64,000 nt of DNA from Ceratopteris richardii (GCA_020310875.1 CM035439.1:141241139-141305138), one strand, 5' to 3'; counted from the stretch's first letter, positions 18,639 through 30,487 are shown. Program-made: numbers and translations. Notes: a model not told the origin generated them from the sequence alone.

Positions 18639-21447
18639 CCATTTCTTGTGATGCATATTTACAAAGCGCCACATACACACATTTCTTACAGGCTCACGGA
18701 CGACCAGAAGAATTTGACAATGATTATGATGAGCTTCATACGCCATGTAATTTGATCTATGGCAAGCTAAAGAATAGAAGGAGTAAGCCAAAGGAGATAG
18801 TTAAAGGGAAAGGAGCAAAAAAGACAATTTCAAACGAGGAGCAAGAACAAATAGGAAAATTGCAAATTGGATGCACCTATTTTCCATGAAGAGTCCGTAT
18901 ACAAAGAGCTTCTTTCCATGGACTCTCCGACACCATCATACCAAGATTAAAAGGATGGAGTTCTATCTTAATCACAGGTATGAACATTCTTGTTATTTTT
19001 TTGGAATTACGAGACAAGGGCGACTCTTTGAGAAGGGCAAGGAAGGAGGGAAACCATGCATATGGAGAGAATGAGATATATACTCTCATCATGAATCAAG
19101 GATTCCCTCAAAATTCAAGAAAGAGTAAGCTTTAGGTATCTCTAAAGTAGCCATGTTCATGAATTTTACATAAATTTCAGGAGCTATTTTGGATAAATAG
19201 CCATTTTGGGAAGGGGGAAAGAAGAGGTATTTTTCATGGATTCATGGAGAAAACCATGCACACTTATAGTATGGTGTATTGACTTCCATATAAGATCAAG
19301 AAATCCAAAAAGATACCTCAGTTTGATGGGAGTTTGAAGCTCCACAAAACCCCCTTCCATCACAGTTTGAGAAAAATTTCAGCACCTCAATTTGAGAAAT
19401 TCCCATTTTGGAAGAGGGTAAAAGAGGTGCAATAAATAAAGATGGATGGGAAAAAGTATATATACTGAGAGTATGGTGCATGGACTTCTTAGGCGAATCA
19501 TTAGATTCATCAAAATGATAAGTTAAGGAGGAATTTTACTTCCTCAAAGACCCCCTTCCCGCACTTTTTGGAAAAAAGTTAGATGTTAACTTTGCCAAAC
19601 TCCACTTCTGGGAGTAAGAATAAAGACCATTTAAGAGACTTCCCATGGATTATTGTATAAAATCCAAGAGAAATTCACATTTAGAGTGGACTAGAAGCTT
19701 GCTAAGCTCCCATTTAAGTTTTTGCATAAAAGAAAAAATCTTGATTTAAGCCTCTTTTGGGGAGCAAATTAGCATGCATGAAGGGAGGAATTGGAAAGGT
19801 GAAAATAGGCCTAAGCATCTTCATATATCACTCTCTGAGATTATGGAGAGATTTTTAGCATTTGCTTGATGGAAGAATGTTTTTGGGCACCCCAAAAATC
19901 ACATTTTTACACTTTTTCCAGCCCCTCCAACAGTCCACTAGTTTGACATGTCCCACTTGGAATGGCCATATCTTGGGCTAGAAAATTCCAAATAGGACGT
20001 GCTATGGCTCGTTTCGAAGAGCACAAGGTCTACTTTCAGTTTATGAAAATAAATTTTGGAAAATAAGTATTTTTGCAGGTCTGAACATCTCTGCAAAGTC
20101 TGAACAGTTTTGGCGACTACCTTCCGGGAGCCATATTTTTCAACCCGGGAAGGCGATTTGAGTAATTTCACTTCGACATCTTTGCACATGCTATATATTT
20201 CAGTTTATGAACATTTTCAGGTCCCAAAGTGATTTTTGCAGGTCTAAAGAAGGATTACTAATGCATTTTTGACTAAATTTGCATTATTTTAGTAATCACA
20301 TGACCATGTTTTATGTTTTGCGAAGTGATCCGATGTTTTCGGACACTTCTAAGCTTATGTTAGGACCTGAGGAGGAAGGTGCAGAGGTCTCGAAGCTTAT
20401 CGAGAAAGAATGGATGCATGCAATTCCAAAATCAAACTACTCAGGGACGTATATTTTATGCTTCAGGCATTTTACTTTATGTCATGGCATGTTCTCTATG
20501 TATATGCATAGATTGGATTGCATACATCAAATGTTGATCATTATTTAAATTCTAAAGGTATGGATCGACAGGCAAGAAGTATACTTTTTGATTGTTTGCA
20601 GGAAAGAGGATTACAAAATTTATATGGCTATGCAATACAGGGAATGGTTGCTAGCAATTGCTTTTATCTTTTTTGCAGGTCATGGAATCCATATATAAGT
20701 TTATGGCGTGCATGCCATGGGCCTGTCAAGCCCTATGTTTTTGGGTGGCCTGAGTGCCACTGAGCTATGGTTTAATTTTTTTTGGAATTCCATTTCCTGG
20801 GGAAATGCTGTCGAATTTTTTCCTACCGCATGGCGTTATATACGCACTTGCCTTTAGGCAAGAGGGTTATGGCATGGTAACATGCCTTTCTGCAAACATC
20901 AATAAGTTTTAGGCATGCTTATAAGCATGTATTTGATGGACTTAGGACCATCAGAGTATTATATATAAGGCAACTTCAGTAGTATCAGGATCCCTACACA
21001 TAATCCTTTTGGATTTAGACTATAGGATTGCTAACGGAAGGAGCTACACCTTCACCATTAGTAATGTGCACAAGCAATCCTATAGGTTTAGGAAGTTGCA
21101 TAGAGGTATGAGAGATACTATTTGATAATCTCCAAGGTAGTGAAGATTCGCTTATCTTCACAAGAGTCTCACATGATGATTAGGAGACTATGGGGTATCA
21201 TGATGAAAATCCAAAGAGTGACTAGTTTCACTCATGCACATCACTTGAGCAAGTAGTGAAGCATTTCTACTGCACTACAAACGAAACCAATTAAATGGGA
21301 TCACAGAGATGGGTTTCATGAGACAGCATCGACGGGTGCTATGTGATTTGAGTGATGGTTAGGAAGGCCGTAGGCATGGCACTAGCTCTATGGTATAGAG
21401 CATAGATCCCTTGGTCAGGAATAGTTGGGGTACCCAATACATCTATA

Positions 21448-21817
21448 CATAGTTTTTTTCCCACCCGTGGGATTGGGCACTCCCACTTATCATACTTCTG
21501 CCTTTTTCATACTTTTCCGTACTTTTTCCGTACTCCAATCCTCGAAGTATGATTGAATTGAAGAAGAACTCACTTATAGGTGCGAATTTTGCCATTTTAA
21601 TTAACCTTGAGTCTTAGTTTAATGCGTATTATAAGCGGGAAATCTGATTTTTATACGATGTTGCATATTGCATTACTCCTATAACACCTATTTCTAGATT
21701 TTTCCCACCTCTGATTTTTGATCACGTATGGTCACGTATGGTATTTTCAACCATACTTTTTCCGTACTTCCATACCCGTATGCGTTTGCCGTATGGTTGA
21801 AGTATGAAAAAACTATG
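21448..21817 (+). mobile_element. 370-bp MITE (8-bp target duplication, hAT-like) inside element C
   Basis: Terminal inverted repeats CATAGTTTTTTTC at 21448 and GAAAAAACTATG ending at 21817. They are flanked by the direct repeat CATCTATA (21440-21447 and 21818-21825). D has the empty site, reading AATACATATATATGTATCTC near 34830. The 8-base duplication fits hAT-type transposition. The body has repeated CATACTTT/CCGTACTT motifs and no ORF. hAT ends more often start CAG or TAG, so the superfamily is tentative. Confidence 0.85.
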
Positions 21818-23995
21818 CATCTATATGTATTTCGGGATCTATAGAGAGGTACTTAGACGTAGTCTTGGTACCTAGGAACAAGTTGGTTTGGAACGGAAGG
21901 GGATATCCATTGTCACATTGTTGACTAGAACCAAACTGACTAGTTCGAGGACATGGGACTCATTTGAGTCCACTGATATGATTCTAGGATATGGGATTCA
22001 TTAGAGTCCACTGGAAGAACATGAATTGGAAGAAGGTTCCACTGGTATGGGACGGTGGAAACGACTTCCCTTTGAGCACTCTTCTTCTATGGCCAGGGAG
22101 AAAAGGACTCATCATTCATGGCGTCATGTCTCACTAGATCAGAGGAGAGCTCTTAGTGGACATCTCCTACTAGGAATGGAAGTTATCCTTCATAGTATTG
22201 GGAAGATTTATTCTTCCAGTAGAGAATGTGATAGGTGATTTTATCACCATTGGTATCACATGCTCATTTTTCAGTCTTTCAGGAACGATAATTCCATCAG
22301 TTTGAGTGGATCGTATAGATCCATGCATAGAGTATGGTTGGCAGAGATAGTTCTTTACTATGGATACACATGTGTTTACGGTATCATGTCATATCATTGC
22401 TGACCATTTTAGTAGAGGAATTTAACCCCTATTAGGAATTTAATTTCTCCACTCTTCACTACATACACCTTCATGAAGGATTATGCATTAGTTATGGAAG
22501 AGAGGACTAAATAAATTCATGAATCTCTCTTTTAAGGAAAGGAGAAAGTGGGAATCAGCTTAGAGATCCATGAGAGATCTCACTTTAGTTCAGTGGTCTC
22601 ACTTTAGCTCCTACTCCGTGAGAGAGGAGGAACGCAAGGAAAACATGATTTCTTCATAGGAGAAGAGTACAGTATGTTTTCCTTTAGACAGAAGAGGTGT
22701 ATGGAAAACATCTCTTAGTCTTTATTTCAGGCGGAATTCATTTACTCTACCTTTCAATGTAATTTTCCTTCACATGGGAGTCTCTTTCTCCACTAGTTTT
22801 GAAGGAAAAGTATGGAGAACTTATGTGCATGTTCTCACCTATGGATGAGTAGAGAAACTGGATTCAACAGAATCTCTTTCAAAGGGAAAGGGAAAGTGGA
22901 ATAGATTCCACTACCAGACCTCTTTTCCTTAGAGGAGATTACACAGAGAGAAATGGAGAGAGTTTTACTTTCTCATTTAGATTGTCTAGATAGGAGTGGC
23001 ACTCTTCTATCAAAGACAAGAGGGAGATCAGGTAATCATACTGGTTAGATTGAGTCTCACATGGAGACTCTTGAGAGAAGTAGTTATTTGTACTTCCAGT
23101 GATGGTCTTTGACTAGATGAGATGATCTAGTTATTGACATTAGTTAGATTGGGAATAGACTTATGACTTCTCTCTTTAGGGTTTCTAGGAGATATGGAGA
23201 TATCTAACCTATGGAGGTACCAAACTCTTAGTTGGTGTTACATCATGAGCATGATGTGTAAACATCAGTTAGGAGGATGGGTACTGAAGGATTATCTGAA
23301 TCTCAAAGGGAATGCTTTTTGCATTCATATGGCAAACTACAGGGAAGAGAAATATTACAGTTTGCACAAGTGCCAATAGATGCTCTTCCAATAGAACTAA
23401 GTCCAAAGGAAATGGATGACAAACCAAAGACTTCTTGGTTGGTGAAATGTAGAGATTGCGTTTTACTACCAAGAAATTCTTATATGTGAACTAGATGATG
23501 GAATTGCATAATCACAAGATAGTTAAGTTAAACTATTACTTGTGATTACACTCAAGGTTAGGAAGACCTAGAGTGGTATGAGGGCAATCTATCATTTAGT
23601 TTTAGATGGGTTTGGAGTCACTTGTTATGGGACTTTGTTCTATACTTCAGAGGATTCTATGGTTTATTATCTCCACTATGGTATGGTCGAGCCTATAAGC
23701 TTGGCACTTTTACACTTGCTTTACATGCTATTGCTCCATGGAGAATACATCATATGGACTAAGGTCATTTGGATGATGTTGTATGTTATGGGAGTGATAG
23801 TTTGGAGGGTGAGTGTACATGGGAGATACTAGGCACCACTCAGACGGTTTCCCATCTTTGAGATGATCTCATATGAGACTTCTTAAGGGGAAGGATATGA
23901 GGAAACAACACACATAGAGATGACCATGTACATAGAGTACATGGGGTTCAGGGGAGTTCGAGCACCTTTTTCTACCAATACGGACATTTCATCTA

Positions 23996-24015
23996 CATTT
24001 TCGAGGACGAAAATG
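23996..24015 (+). other. Perfect hairpin upstream of the PPT of element C
   Basis: Eight-base arms CATTTTCG and CGAAAATG around AGGA. The same hairpin stands at 37048-37067 in D. It lies in the residual FEDE coding tail, so conservation may come from the former protein or from RNA structure. Confidence 0.7.
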
Positions 24016-24020
24016 TTTTT

Positions 24021-24033
24021 AAGGGGAAGGAAA
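24021..24033 (+). other. Polypurine tract of element C
   Basis: AAGGGGAAGGAAA directly before the 3' LTR; identical in D at 37073-37085. Confidence 0.85.
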
Positions 24034-24287
24034 TGTCATATGATATTTATTGGGTGTGACTCATCTCTTGACGAAGGATGCCACATGGCATCACCTGGGC
24101 ACATACCACTTGGTAGAAGATATAAGAAGAGTTCTCATATATGATATAGATCGAAGTGAGATATGACTCTCATATTATAAAAATGGGAACCTCGGACGTG
24201 GCTGGGAGGTAGAACTTGGCACGCTCTGTGTGTGTGTGCTCGCGGATGCAGATCGAGGCAGAAGAGGAGCAAAAGAACATTATGATA
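24034..24287 (+). repeat. 3' LTR of element C
   Basis: 254 bases that read the same as 18284-24287's 5' LTR (18284-18537), followed by the second ATTCC. Lack of visible divergence implies a very recent insertion. Confidence 0.95.
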
Positions 24288-25273
24288 ATTCCCAACCCTT
24301 CCCTCTCAGTGGTTGTATAGTTCTTTTCTGTTGAATTCAATTGCCTACTAGCATAAGCAATTGGAAAGTCCAATTTGCTCCCTTCTATTGGTTGTGCTAA
24401 CACACATCCCAAAGCATAATTTGAAGCATCCACATGAACATGAAAAATTTTATTCCATTGTGGGGGTTTTAGAATTGGTGCTGTTACCAAACAAGTTTTT
24501 AAAGTCTCAAAAGCTTGGTCACACTCTTTGGTCCACTCAAATTTTGTGATCAAAGCATACAAATGTTTTGCAATGTCTACAAACTTGTGTACAAATTTTC
24601 TATAATACCCATAATGTCCCATGAAAGTTTGAATTTCTTTTACATTTGTTGGTCTTGGAAGTTCCACTATGGCCTTCATTTTTCTTTCATCAGTTGAAAT
24701 TCCATTTCTGGAAACTATGTGACCCAACATTCTCCCTTGCCTCACAAAGAACCTACATTTCTCTGGATTTAAACATACTCTGTATGTTCTACATGTTTTG
24801 AATATATTTTCCAGATCTTTCAAATGATCTTGTCTTTTTAATGAAAAAGTGCAAAGATCATCCACATAAATTTCCATTATATTTCTAAGGAATTCCTTGA
24901 ATATGTGACACATTAATATTTGAAAAGTTGATGGGGCATTAGTTAAACCAAAGGGCATAACCCTAAAAGCATAGATTCCCCATTTTGTGGAAAAGGCAGT
25001 TTTATGTTGGTCTTCCAAAGCTATTGGTACCTGATTATATCCTGAAAACCCATCCAAAAAACTATAGACCTCTTTACCTGCAACTCTTTCCAAAAGATGG
25101 TATGTTATGGGTAATGGATAGCTATCCCTTATAGTTGCAGCATTAACTTTTTTCAAGTTAATACATACCCTGAGTTTCCCATTCTTTTTAGGTACCACAA
25201 CTATAGGAGATATCCACTCTGTATACTCAATCTCATAGATGAAATTTGCAGCCAGCAGCTTGTCAATTTCTTC
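24288..25273 (-). CDS. Reverse transcriptase and RNase H N-terminal part (element B)
   Basis: The frame is open from the TAG at 25274 to C's insertion. RT blocks are KKNGKLRVCINLKKVNAAT, SFLDGFSGYNQ, VMPFGLTNAPSTFQ and catalytic IYVDDLC, then the thumb with QGRMLGHIVSRNG and FMGHYGYYRKF. The RNase H start has HVHVDASNYALG and TTEREGLG. The protein then reads into C's LTR, and its continuation is at 18283. Very similar to A's RT. Apart from the TAG at its upstream end, this segment is intact. Confidence 0.92.
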
Positions 25274-25600
25274 CTATATTTTAGCAGAGTATTTGTCATT
25301 AAATGTGTAGTGTCTTTGTTTGCTAGGTTTTTCATCAGGAGTAATAGGAATCTTATGCTCACAGATTTTAGGGTCAATTCCTTTCAAATCCTTGTAACTG
25401 TAAGCAAACACATCCCTATAGCTTTTAGCCAAATTCCTCAATGCTTCCGCCTCTTGATTTGTCATGTCATCAGCTATGACAATATGTCTCTCTTCCCCCT
25501 CTTCTTGAGTGATCATTACCTTCTTAGTTTGTTCCTCATTGTCATATGCCTCTCCTTTTTTCTTTTCTCTTTTTGGTTTTATTTTTAGAAGTAACCTGTC
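25274..25600 (-). pseudogene. Pre-RT linker (element B)
   Basis: The ORF at 25274-25516 contains VIADDMTNQEAEALRNL, DVFAYSYKDLKGIDP and KHYTFND-like residues just upstream of RT, as in A (residues 30-100 of its RT ORF). A TAG at 25274 interrupts it where A has Lys. Further upstream the frame shows the ELEDRLLL-type start of the same linker. 25600-25815 is low-complexity A/T-rich sequence with broken frames. Confidence 0.7.
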
Positions 25601-25815
25601 TTCTAGTTCATAGGTCTTGAAGTTTGTAGGTACATCAAATTGTTGATCTTCTTTTATGTGTTTTTATTTTTTTGAATTTCTTGATCTTTTTCTATTTTTT
25701 TGTGCTTATTATTTTTATACGTTCTTGAGATTTTGTCTTTTATAGCCACTTCTTCCAGATATTGTGTTTTCCCATTTTTTAATATTATTCCTTCCTCTTG
25801 ATCTTCCTCTGTTTT

Positions 25816-26073
25816 TTACACCTTTATCATTTGTATTCCTGTATGGAAGATATCATATCCTTCTTCATTTTGGAATTTCACTCCCACATACTCATCATTA
25901 GCTAGATCCATGGTGGTCAAAATGTGATTCCAACCATAAGGCTCAAATTCTTCATGTTTAAATTTATGTGGTATGTAGCTTTCATCTTGTGATTTCCTTT
26001 CTCCTAGACAATCTCCTTTTTTTAACATCCTTTTCTTATCTGTGAGTATCCTTATCACATTACATTTCCACAT
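25816..26073 (-). pseudogene. Conserved post-protease module (element B)
   Basis: 85 codons with HEEFEPYGWNHILTTMD and EEGYDIF, matching A's EEFEPHGWAEILATMD and E's EEFEPHGWMEILATRD. The module always lies between protease and RT in this lineage. Function unknown. A stop at 25816 and another frame upstream break it. Confidence 0.6.
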
Positions 26074-26238
26074 TGATGATTCTGTCTCATTCTAATCTTC
26101 ACTCCCTGATTCTTCACTTAATTCCTGATTTTGATGTACTTTGAACCATTCTTGAGGGGACATATCACAATATTGACCATTTCTTAAATTCACCCTAGTT
26201 ATCCTTCCTTTGCTTTGAAGATATAAGCAATCATTACC

Positions 26239-26921
26239 CTAGTCTTGCACAATTTGCATTTGTCTCATAAATGGTCTTCCTAGGATAATTTCATATGAAG
26301 TGGATTGTGGAAATTCAACTATGGCAAAAGTATGCTCTATCTCTATTCCACATATTTCTACAATTACTTTTTCCCATATTCTTAGGGGTTTTTCTATGTG
26401 TCCATCTGCAAGTTGTAATCTCATTTTAGTGGGTATTAACTCATTTTTTCCCCATTTCTCCCAAGTTTGTTTATTCATGATAGTTACTCCTGATCCACTG
26501 TCTAATATAGCCTTGGCATGATTCTTACCAAATTGTATTCTCAGAGTTGAGTTTCCTTCTTCCCCTTCGCAATATCCTCCTATTTTATCAATAGGTATGT
26601 ACAACACTCTTCCAATTCTTGTTGCTGTGGATCTAGGTTCTTTGACTTTATTTCCCACTTTTTCATGTTGTGTTGTAAATGAGGATTTTGTTTTACTATC
26701 TCCTCCATTGTGGTGTGGTATAAAATTGTACAATGTTTGTCTATATTCATTTGGAAAGTTATTTGTGAGTTTTCTTCCTGATCAAGATGTTTTCTAGTTT
26801 CTGTTGCTTTTGTCCCATCAATTTTTGTTTGATAATTGTCTAGTTCACCCATTTTGAGTTGTACTTCCTGTATGATTTGTTTACATCTTTGCATCCTTTC
26901 ATCCTCTAAATCTGGCATAGG
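26239..26921 (-). CDS. Retropepsin and upstream linker (element B)
   Basis: The ORF at 26239-26733 has the catalytic motif AILDSGSGVTIMN, RLQLADGH and IILGRPFMRQMQIVQD, the same order as in A and E. Upstream, in an overlapping frame (26580-26918), MPDLEDERMQRCKQIIQE corresponds to A's RADLEIERTKLCMKMVE. The linker is cut at 26922 by E's insertion and resumes at 52198. It processes the Gag-Pol polyprotein. One frameshift lies near 26700. Confidence 0.88.
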
Positions 26922-26926
26922 ATATG

Positions 26927-27817
26927 TGTGTACCTAAGTTCCAACCTAGGGACTTGTGGAGAAAGAGACTATACCTCAATCCCCCTCAAGTGCATATAGT
27001 GGGGATTCACGCTTTATTTATCAATCCAAGGAGTATCAAAACCTAGCCGAGTGTATGAGGATATGCATTCAAATGATGGTCAATGCAAATGAGCTTCCCA
27101 AAGAGTGCAAACAAGGCAAAGACTAATCCAAACAAGCTTCAACTGTCAGTCATGGTGTCATGATACTTGGAGCAGCAACCAACAGTAAATTGAGCTTTTC
27201 TCTCAACTCCGAACTCCGAATATGTCAAATAGCATATGCGTTTCGAAGCTCTCGAGAAGGCGCATCCAATGGTGGTATTTTCACTCAATTCTGACACCTC
27301 TGCTTCAAGTTATGAGTAAAATATTGAGTCGTGGGAATGACCTTCCTACACTTCAGCACTTCCTACACTTCACACACACATTAACCACAGTAAACAAACA
27401 CTTTCATGGATAGACAACACTTCCTAACACTCCTTTCAAGCAATACACATGCATAGAAGCTCACAAAGAAGATGATACAGAGAGGAGAAGACACAAATTC
27501 GAAATTCTGTGCTCTTGATTCTCACAATGGCCAAAAGTTCTTACAAAGAGTCACAAATTGATTTATATACATTTGCCCTAAAAATGGTCCTTTCACACAA
27601 GAGACCGGCACTTTATTCACTAAAAGGCTAATTTCCTACTAATTTACATGGGTAAACTACTAATCTTCTGTGGGGATGCATCTAGAGGACTCCTCTAGTG
27701 CATTTACAACGGAAAATATGTTACAAAATAATTATGATACAAAAATATGGTGTCAAAATCGGAAAAATTTTGGGAGCGTCTTTTTCTCTGCCTTGTGCTC
27801 TTCTTTGCTCTGCAACT
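26927..27817 (-). repeat. 3' LTR of element E
   Basis: 891 bases from TGTGTACCTAAG to CTCTGCAACT on the plus strand. The last base differs from the other copy (A at 52192). It follows the ATATG duplication at 26922-26926. Confidence 0.93.
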
Positions 27818-28326
27818 TGTCTTCAGTTTGTTGTTCGCATGCATCTTTTGGTCAGTTCTGCTTGTTTGTTAAACAGGTGTTCAGTTTTGATGGCCTCTTC
27901 TTGATTCTTCTTTTACATCCTCTGGGCCTCATGCATTCGTGTTTCCTATTCTTTTCTTTTGCTCGCCCGCAACCCATGGAGGTGGACTACCTGATATTCG
28001 TAGTCTAGTTCACCAATAACCTCTTTAATTCTGGGTTGTTGTGTTAAGTCCGGCTGCCACGCACGCCATTAGTGGAAGGTATGAGGATGTGATCCTTCAG
28101 CCTTCGATCTGGACCTTCCAAAGACCCAGATGTTGAAGAACCTTCTTGTGGTTTTAGAACCGCTGGATATCTTCTTGCACTTCTTCATGGATACTTTCTT
28201 GGCCCTGGTTCCTCCTTCCACCTATGTGCTTTTCCTTAATATGTGCTCCTGCGGTGCTCTGTGCAGAGATGGGTGTTGCACCCCTGCCGGGCTTCTTGCA
28301 GAGATGTATCTTCAGATATGATCTTT
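27818..28326 (-). other. 3' untranslated region of element E
   Basis: About 500 bases between the stop of accessory protein 2 and the LTR. No convincing polypurine tract touches the LTR (the sense strand reads CAAACTGAAGACA there). I see nothing else in it. Confidence 0.6.
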
Positions 28327-29150
28327 TTAATGAAGCTTCTTTCTTTGTCTTCTTCTTTTCTTCTTTTTGCTTGACTCTCCCTCAACACTGCCTCCCTCCT
28401 GAACTCTGTCGTCCCCGACAGGCTTTGGAAGTCGACGGGAGTATGTTCTGTATATTTTTTGCTCTGTTTCATTAAGCAGATTAGCTTCACGTATCATGAA
28501 TTGTTTCCAGCGTTCTGCTTTCACACCATCATGTGGCGGCTGTCTATGGTCAGCGAAGAAGCTTAGCTCATATGCCACCAGTCTGACATTCAAATTGGAT
28601 GACATCTTTAAAAAGATTTCTGAATCAATTTCAAAAAACCCTGTGAAAAGGGCTTCTTTGAATGTTTGCATATATGTACTTGGTAGAAACATCAGCCAAG
28701 AATAATATGCCATGATTGTGGGTCGGCTAGGCATAACAGACAAGTCAAAAACGAGAATATCTGTTCCCTGATTAATGCCAATGAAATTAAAAAATGTATA
28801 GGCCGCATGCTTGAACACCTTCAAAACTGTAAGGATCATGCTGAGAATTTTATTCGTCATTTTGATAGTTAAGTCGGGTACTATTGCATAAACGTGTAGC
28901 CAAAATTTGATGGTTTTTACCATGTAATCTTCTGTTGGTAGATAATTATGTGGTGGGCTTGGAAGTAGCGGATAATTCAGACATTGTTTATTGATAGCAC
29001 CATTCTTTTGCATGTCCAAAAATTCCCTGGCTTCTCGGTGACGTGGTGTTGGGCAAAAGGAAGGGTTTACCTGTAATAAATATGGTGCTACTTGCCAGTG
29101 CACCCGCAATGTAGGATTTTTCTCCAAGAATTTCTTCTCCATACAGGCTG
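28327..29150 (-). CDS. Accessory protein 2 of element E
   Basis: 271 codons, homologous to 10392-11249 in B: LLQVNPSFC, YMVKTIKFW, FFNFIGINQGTDILVFDLS, MAYYSWLMFL, GFFEIDSEIF and a Lys/Arg-rich end (KKKKRRRQRKK). It is intact from a Met at 29142, with further in-frame residues upstream to the deletion joint near 29150. That this ORF is open while RT and integrase are gone suggests it was kept for function. The basic tail suggests nuclear entry or RNA/DNA binding; the fold is not recognised. Confidence 0.7.
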
Positions 29151-29530
29151 TGCAGCTTCGAATTCTTTTTTCGAATGAGTCGTATCAACTCTTGTTCTTT
29201 CTCCATTGAGACATCTTGACCTATAAAAATACATCTTTCTTCTCCTTCCTCCAACGTTACTACTATTTTCTTGGTTTGCTCTTTATTGTCATATGTTATT
29301 CCTGGCTGTGCTTCTCGTTTTGGCATTTGAATAGCAATTTTCCTCTCTTCTACTTCATATTTTTCGAAGTGGGCAGGCACTTCAAATTGGTCTTGAGGCT
29401 TGTTGTTTTCATCATTTTTTGCTCTATCTAATCCAAGCCCTTCTTCCTTTGTTGGTTCTTGATTTATTTCATTAGCTATGACACTTACTTCTTGAGTTTC
29501 ATTTTCTGTTTCCATATGTTCATGTTCCAT
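29151..29530 (-). pseudogene. Pre-RT linker of element E ending at a pol deletion
   Basis: Contains FEVPAHFEKYEVEERKI, then KIVVTLEEGEERCIFIGQDV and ELIRLIRKK, the segment that in A precedes VFVWSYKDLKG and RT. Around 29150 the homology stops and the frame runs out of phase into the accessory protein 2 sequence. The joint removes roughly the equivalent of A's 6.65 kb to beyond its accessory protein 1. At the place of A's TGA (6812) E has Gln. Confidence 0.75.
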
Positions 29531-30487
29531 TTAAATGCTCTCGTAATCCTCCTTCCATTCTTTTTCAATTACTTCCCCTTCTTCAGCCGCTTGAAGAACT
29601 ACCACATATAGACTAACGTCATAGCCTTCCTCGTCAATGCATTCATTCATGGTTATCACTTCTTCGTTTACACACACATCGCGAGTGGCTAAAATCTCCA
29701 TCCAACCATGAGGTTCAAACTCTTCATCTAGGAATATTTGAGGCATATAGGCTGGATCTTGTACAGATCTAGCAACTCCTTGCCTGTGCTGCCATCCTTT
29801 CCTCCTATCCTCTTCCTTTTTCGTAGTTTGGCATATCCGTAGATGAGTGTCTTCATTCATCCACGATTGATCACTTGAACCTATACTGTGAATCAACTGC
29901 TCATCTTCTTCTTTATGAATCTGATTCCATTGCAAGGGGGGAACATCTTGATACGTGTATGTGTGGAGGTTTATTCTTGTTGTGGTTCCTTCATGTTGTA
30001 AGTATACTATGTCTTTTCCCCAATCTTGCACTACCTTTAGCTGTCTCATGAAGGGTCTTCCAAGTATCATTTCATAATTGCTAGCCCTCTCAAATTGACA
30101 TATTGCTAAGGTGTGCTCGAATTCAACTTCACAAGTGGTAAAAATTACCCGGTCCAATAATCCCAAGGGTCGTTCAGTGTGTCCATCTGCCATTTGTATC
30201 TTCATGCGTGTTGGTTTTAGAGCTGGTTTTCCCCATTTCTCCCAGATTTCTCTAGTTGCAATTCCTACTCCAGCTCCAGAATCCAAGATGGCTTTAGTGG
30301 TATAACCCCTATAGGTAATTGGAAGACACATGTTTCCTTCATCTCCCTCACTAAAATCTCCAACCTTATCGACTGAGATTTTCACTGTGTTTACTTCATC
30401 AGGCATCTCCTTCTCTTCTGTTTTGATCTCTAATTGACTGGTTAATTTCTCCCTCAAATGTGGTTTGACCTTCAACAGTTCTTCCAA
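29531..30487 (-). CDS. Retropepsin and post-protease module (element E)
   Basis: 318 codons. MEELLKVKPHL at the start matches A's LEELLKVKPEL. The retropepsin has ILDSGAGVGIATREIW, QMADGH and ILGRPFMRQLKVVQDW. The EEFEPHGWMEILATRD module and EEGYDVSLYVV follow. The stop at 29531 separates it from the pre-RT linker. It shows no frameshift inside, so the protease may be active in trans or in a Gag-Pro product. Confidence 0.9.
   Translation of the reverse strand: MEELLKVKPHLREKLTSQLEIKTEEKEMPDEVNTVKISVDKVGDFSEGDEGNMCLPITYRGYTTKAILDSGAGVGIATREIWEKWGKPALKPTRMKIQMADGHTERPLGLLDRVIFTTCEVEFEHTLAICQFERASNYEMILGRPFMRQLKVVQDWGKDIVYLQHEGTTTRINLHTYTYQDVPPLQWNQIHKEEDEQLIHSIGSSDQSWMNEDTHLRICQTTKKEEDRRKGWQHRQGVARSVQDPAYMPQIFLDEEFEPHGWMEILATRDVCVNEEVITMNECIDEEGYDVSLYVVVLQAAEEGEVIEKEWKEDYESI

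Larger units (their letters stand above)
18639..24020 (+). other. Non-coding interior of element C
   Basis: About 5.4 kb without plausible coding sequence. It is co-linear with D's interior (31825-37070), with long blocks of high identity, for instance 19300-19600 against 32700-33020 and 20280-20800 against 33660-34200. A block around 20691-20760 (ATATATAAGTTTATGGCG onward) is nearly the same in both. Conservation without ORFs suggests RNA signals for packaging, or simply a recent common origin. Confidence 0.8.
18284..24287 (+). mobile_element. Element C: non-autonomous LTR retrotransposon (LARD) of Tekay/Del-like origin
   Basis: 6004 bases. LTRs of 254 bases at both ends look identical, with target duplication ATTCC at 18279-18283 and 24288-24292. 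A Met-initiator-type PBS lies at 18539 and a polypurine tract at 24021. No ORF above about 90 codons has any recognisable retroelement content, so it must be moved in trans. Just before the PPT a residual frame reads IFEDENVFKGK, the FEDE-type end seen in Tekay/Del chromovirus polyproteins, so it probably derives from one. It splits B's RNase H. D (31455-37355) is a relative with a co-linear interior. Confidence 0.92.

Noticed and set aside
23194-24144. Small ORFs in element C (and counterparts in D)
   Set aside because: Frames are not kept between C and D, apart from the short FEDE-like tail; no domain content.
24170-24287. C-terminal extension of B's RT ORF
   Set aside because: It is read-through into C's 3' LTR, not part of the protein.
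27670-28008. Plus-strand ORF of 112 codons with signal-like hydrophobic stretches
   Set aside because: It crosses the LTR border of E on the antisense strand and has no homologue in the other LTR copy beyond the border.
28327-29142. Accessory protein 2 as an envelope protein
   Set aside because: No signal peptide or clear membrane anchor in either homologue, and a strongly basic end.
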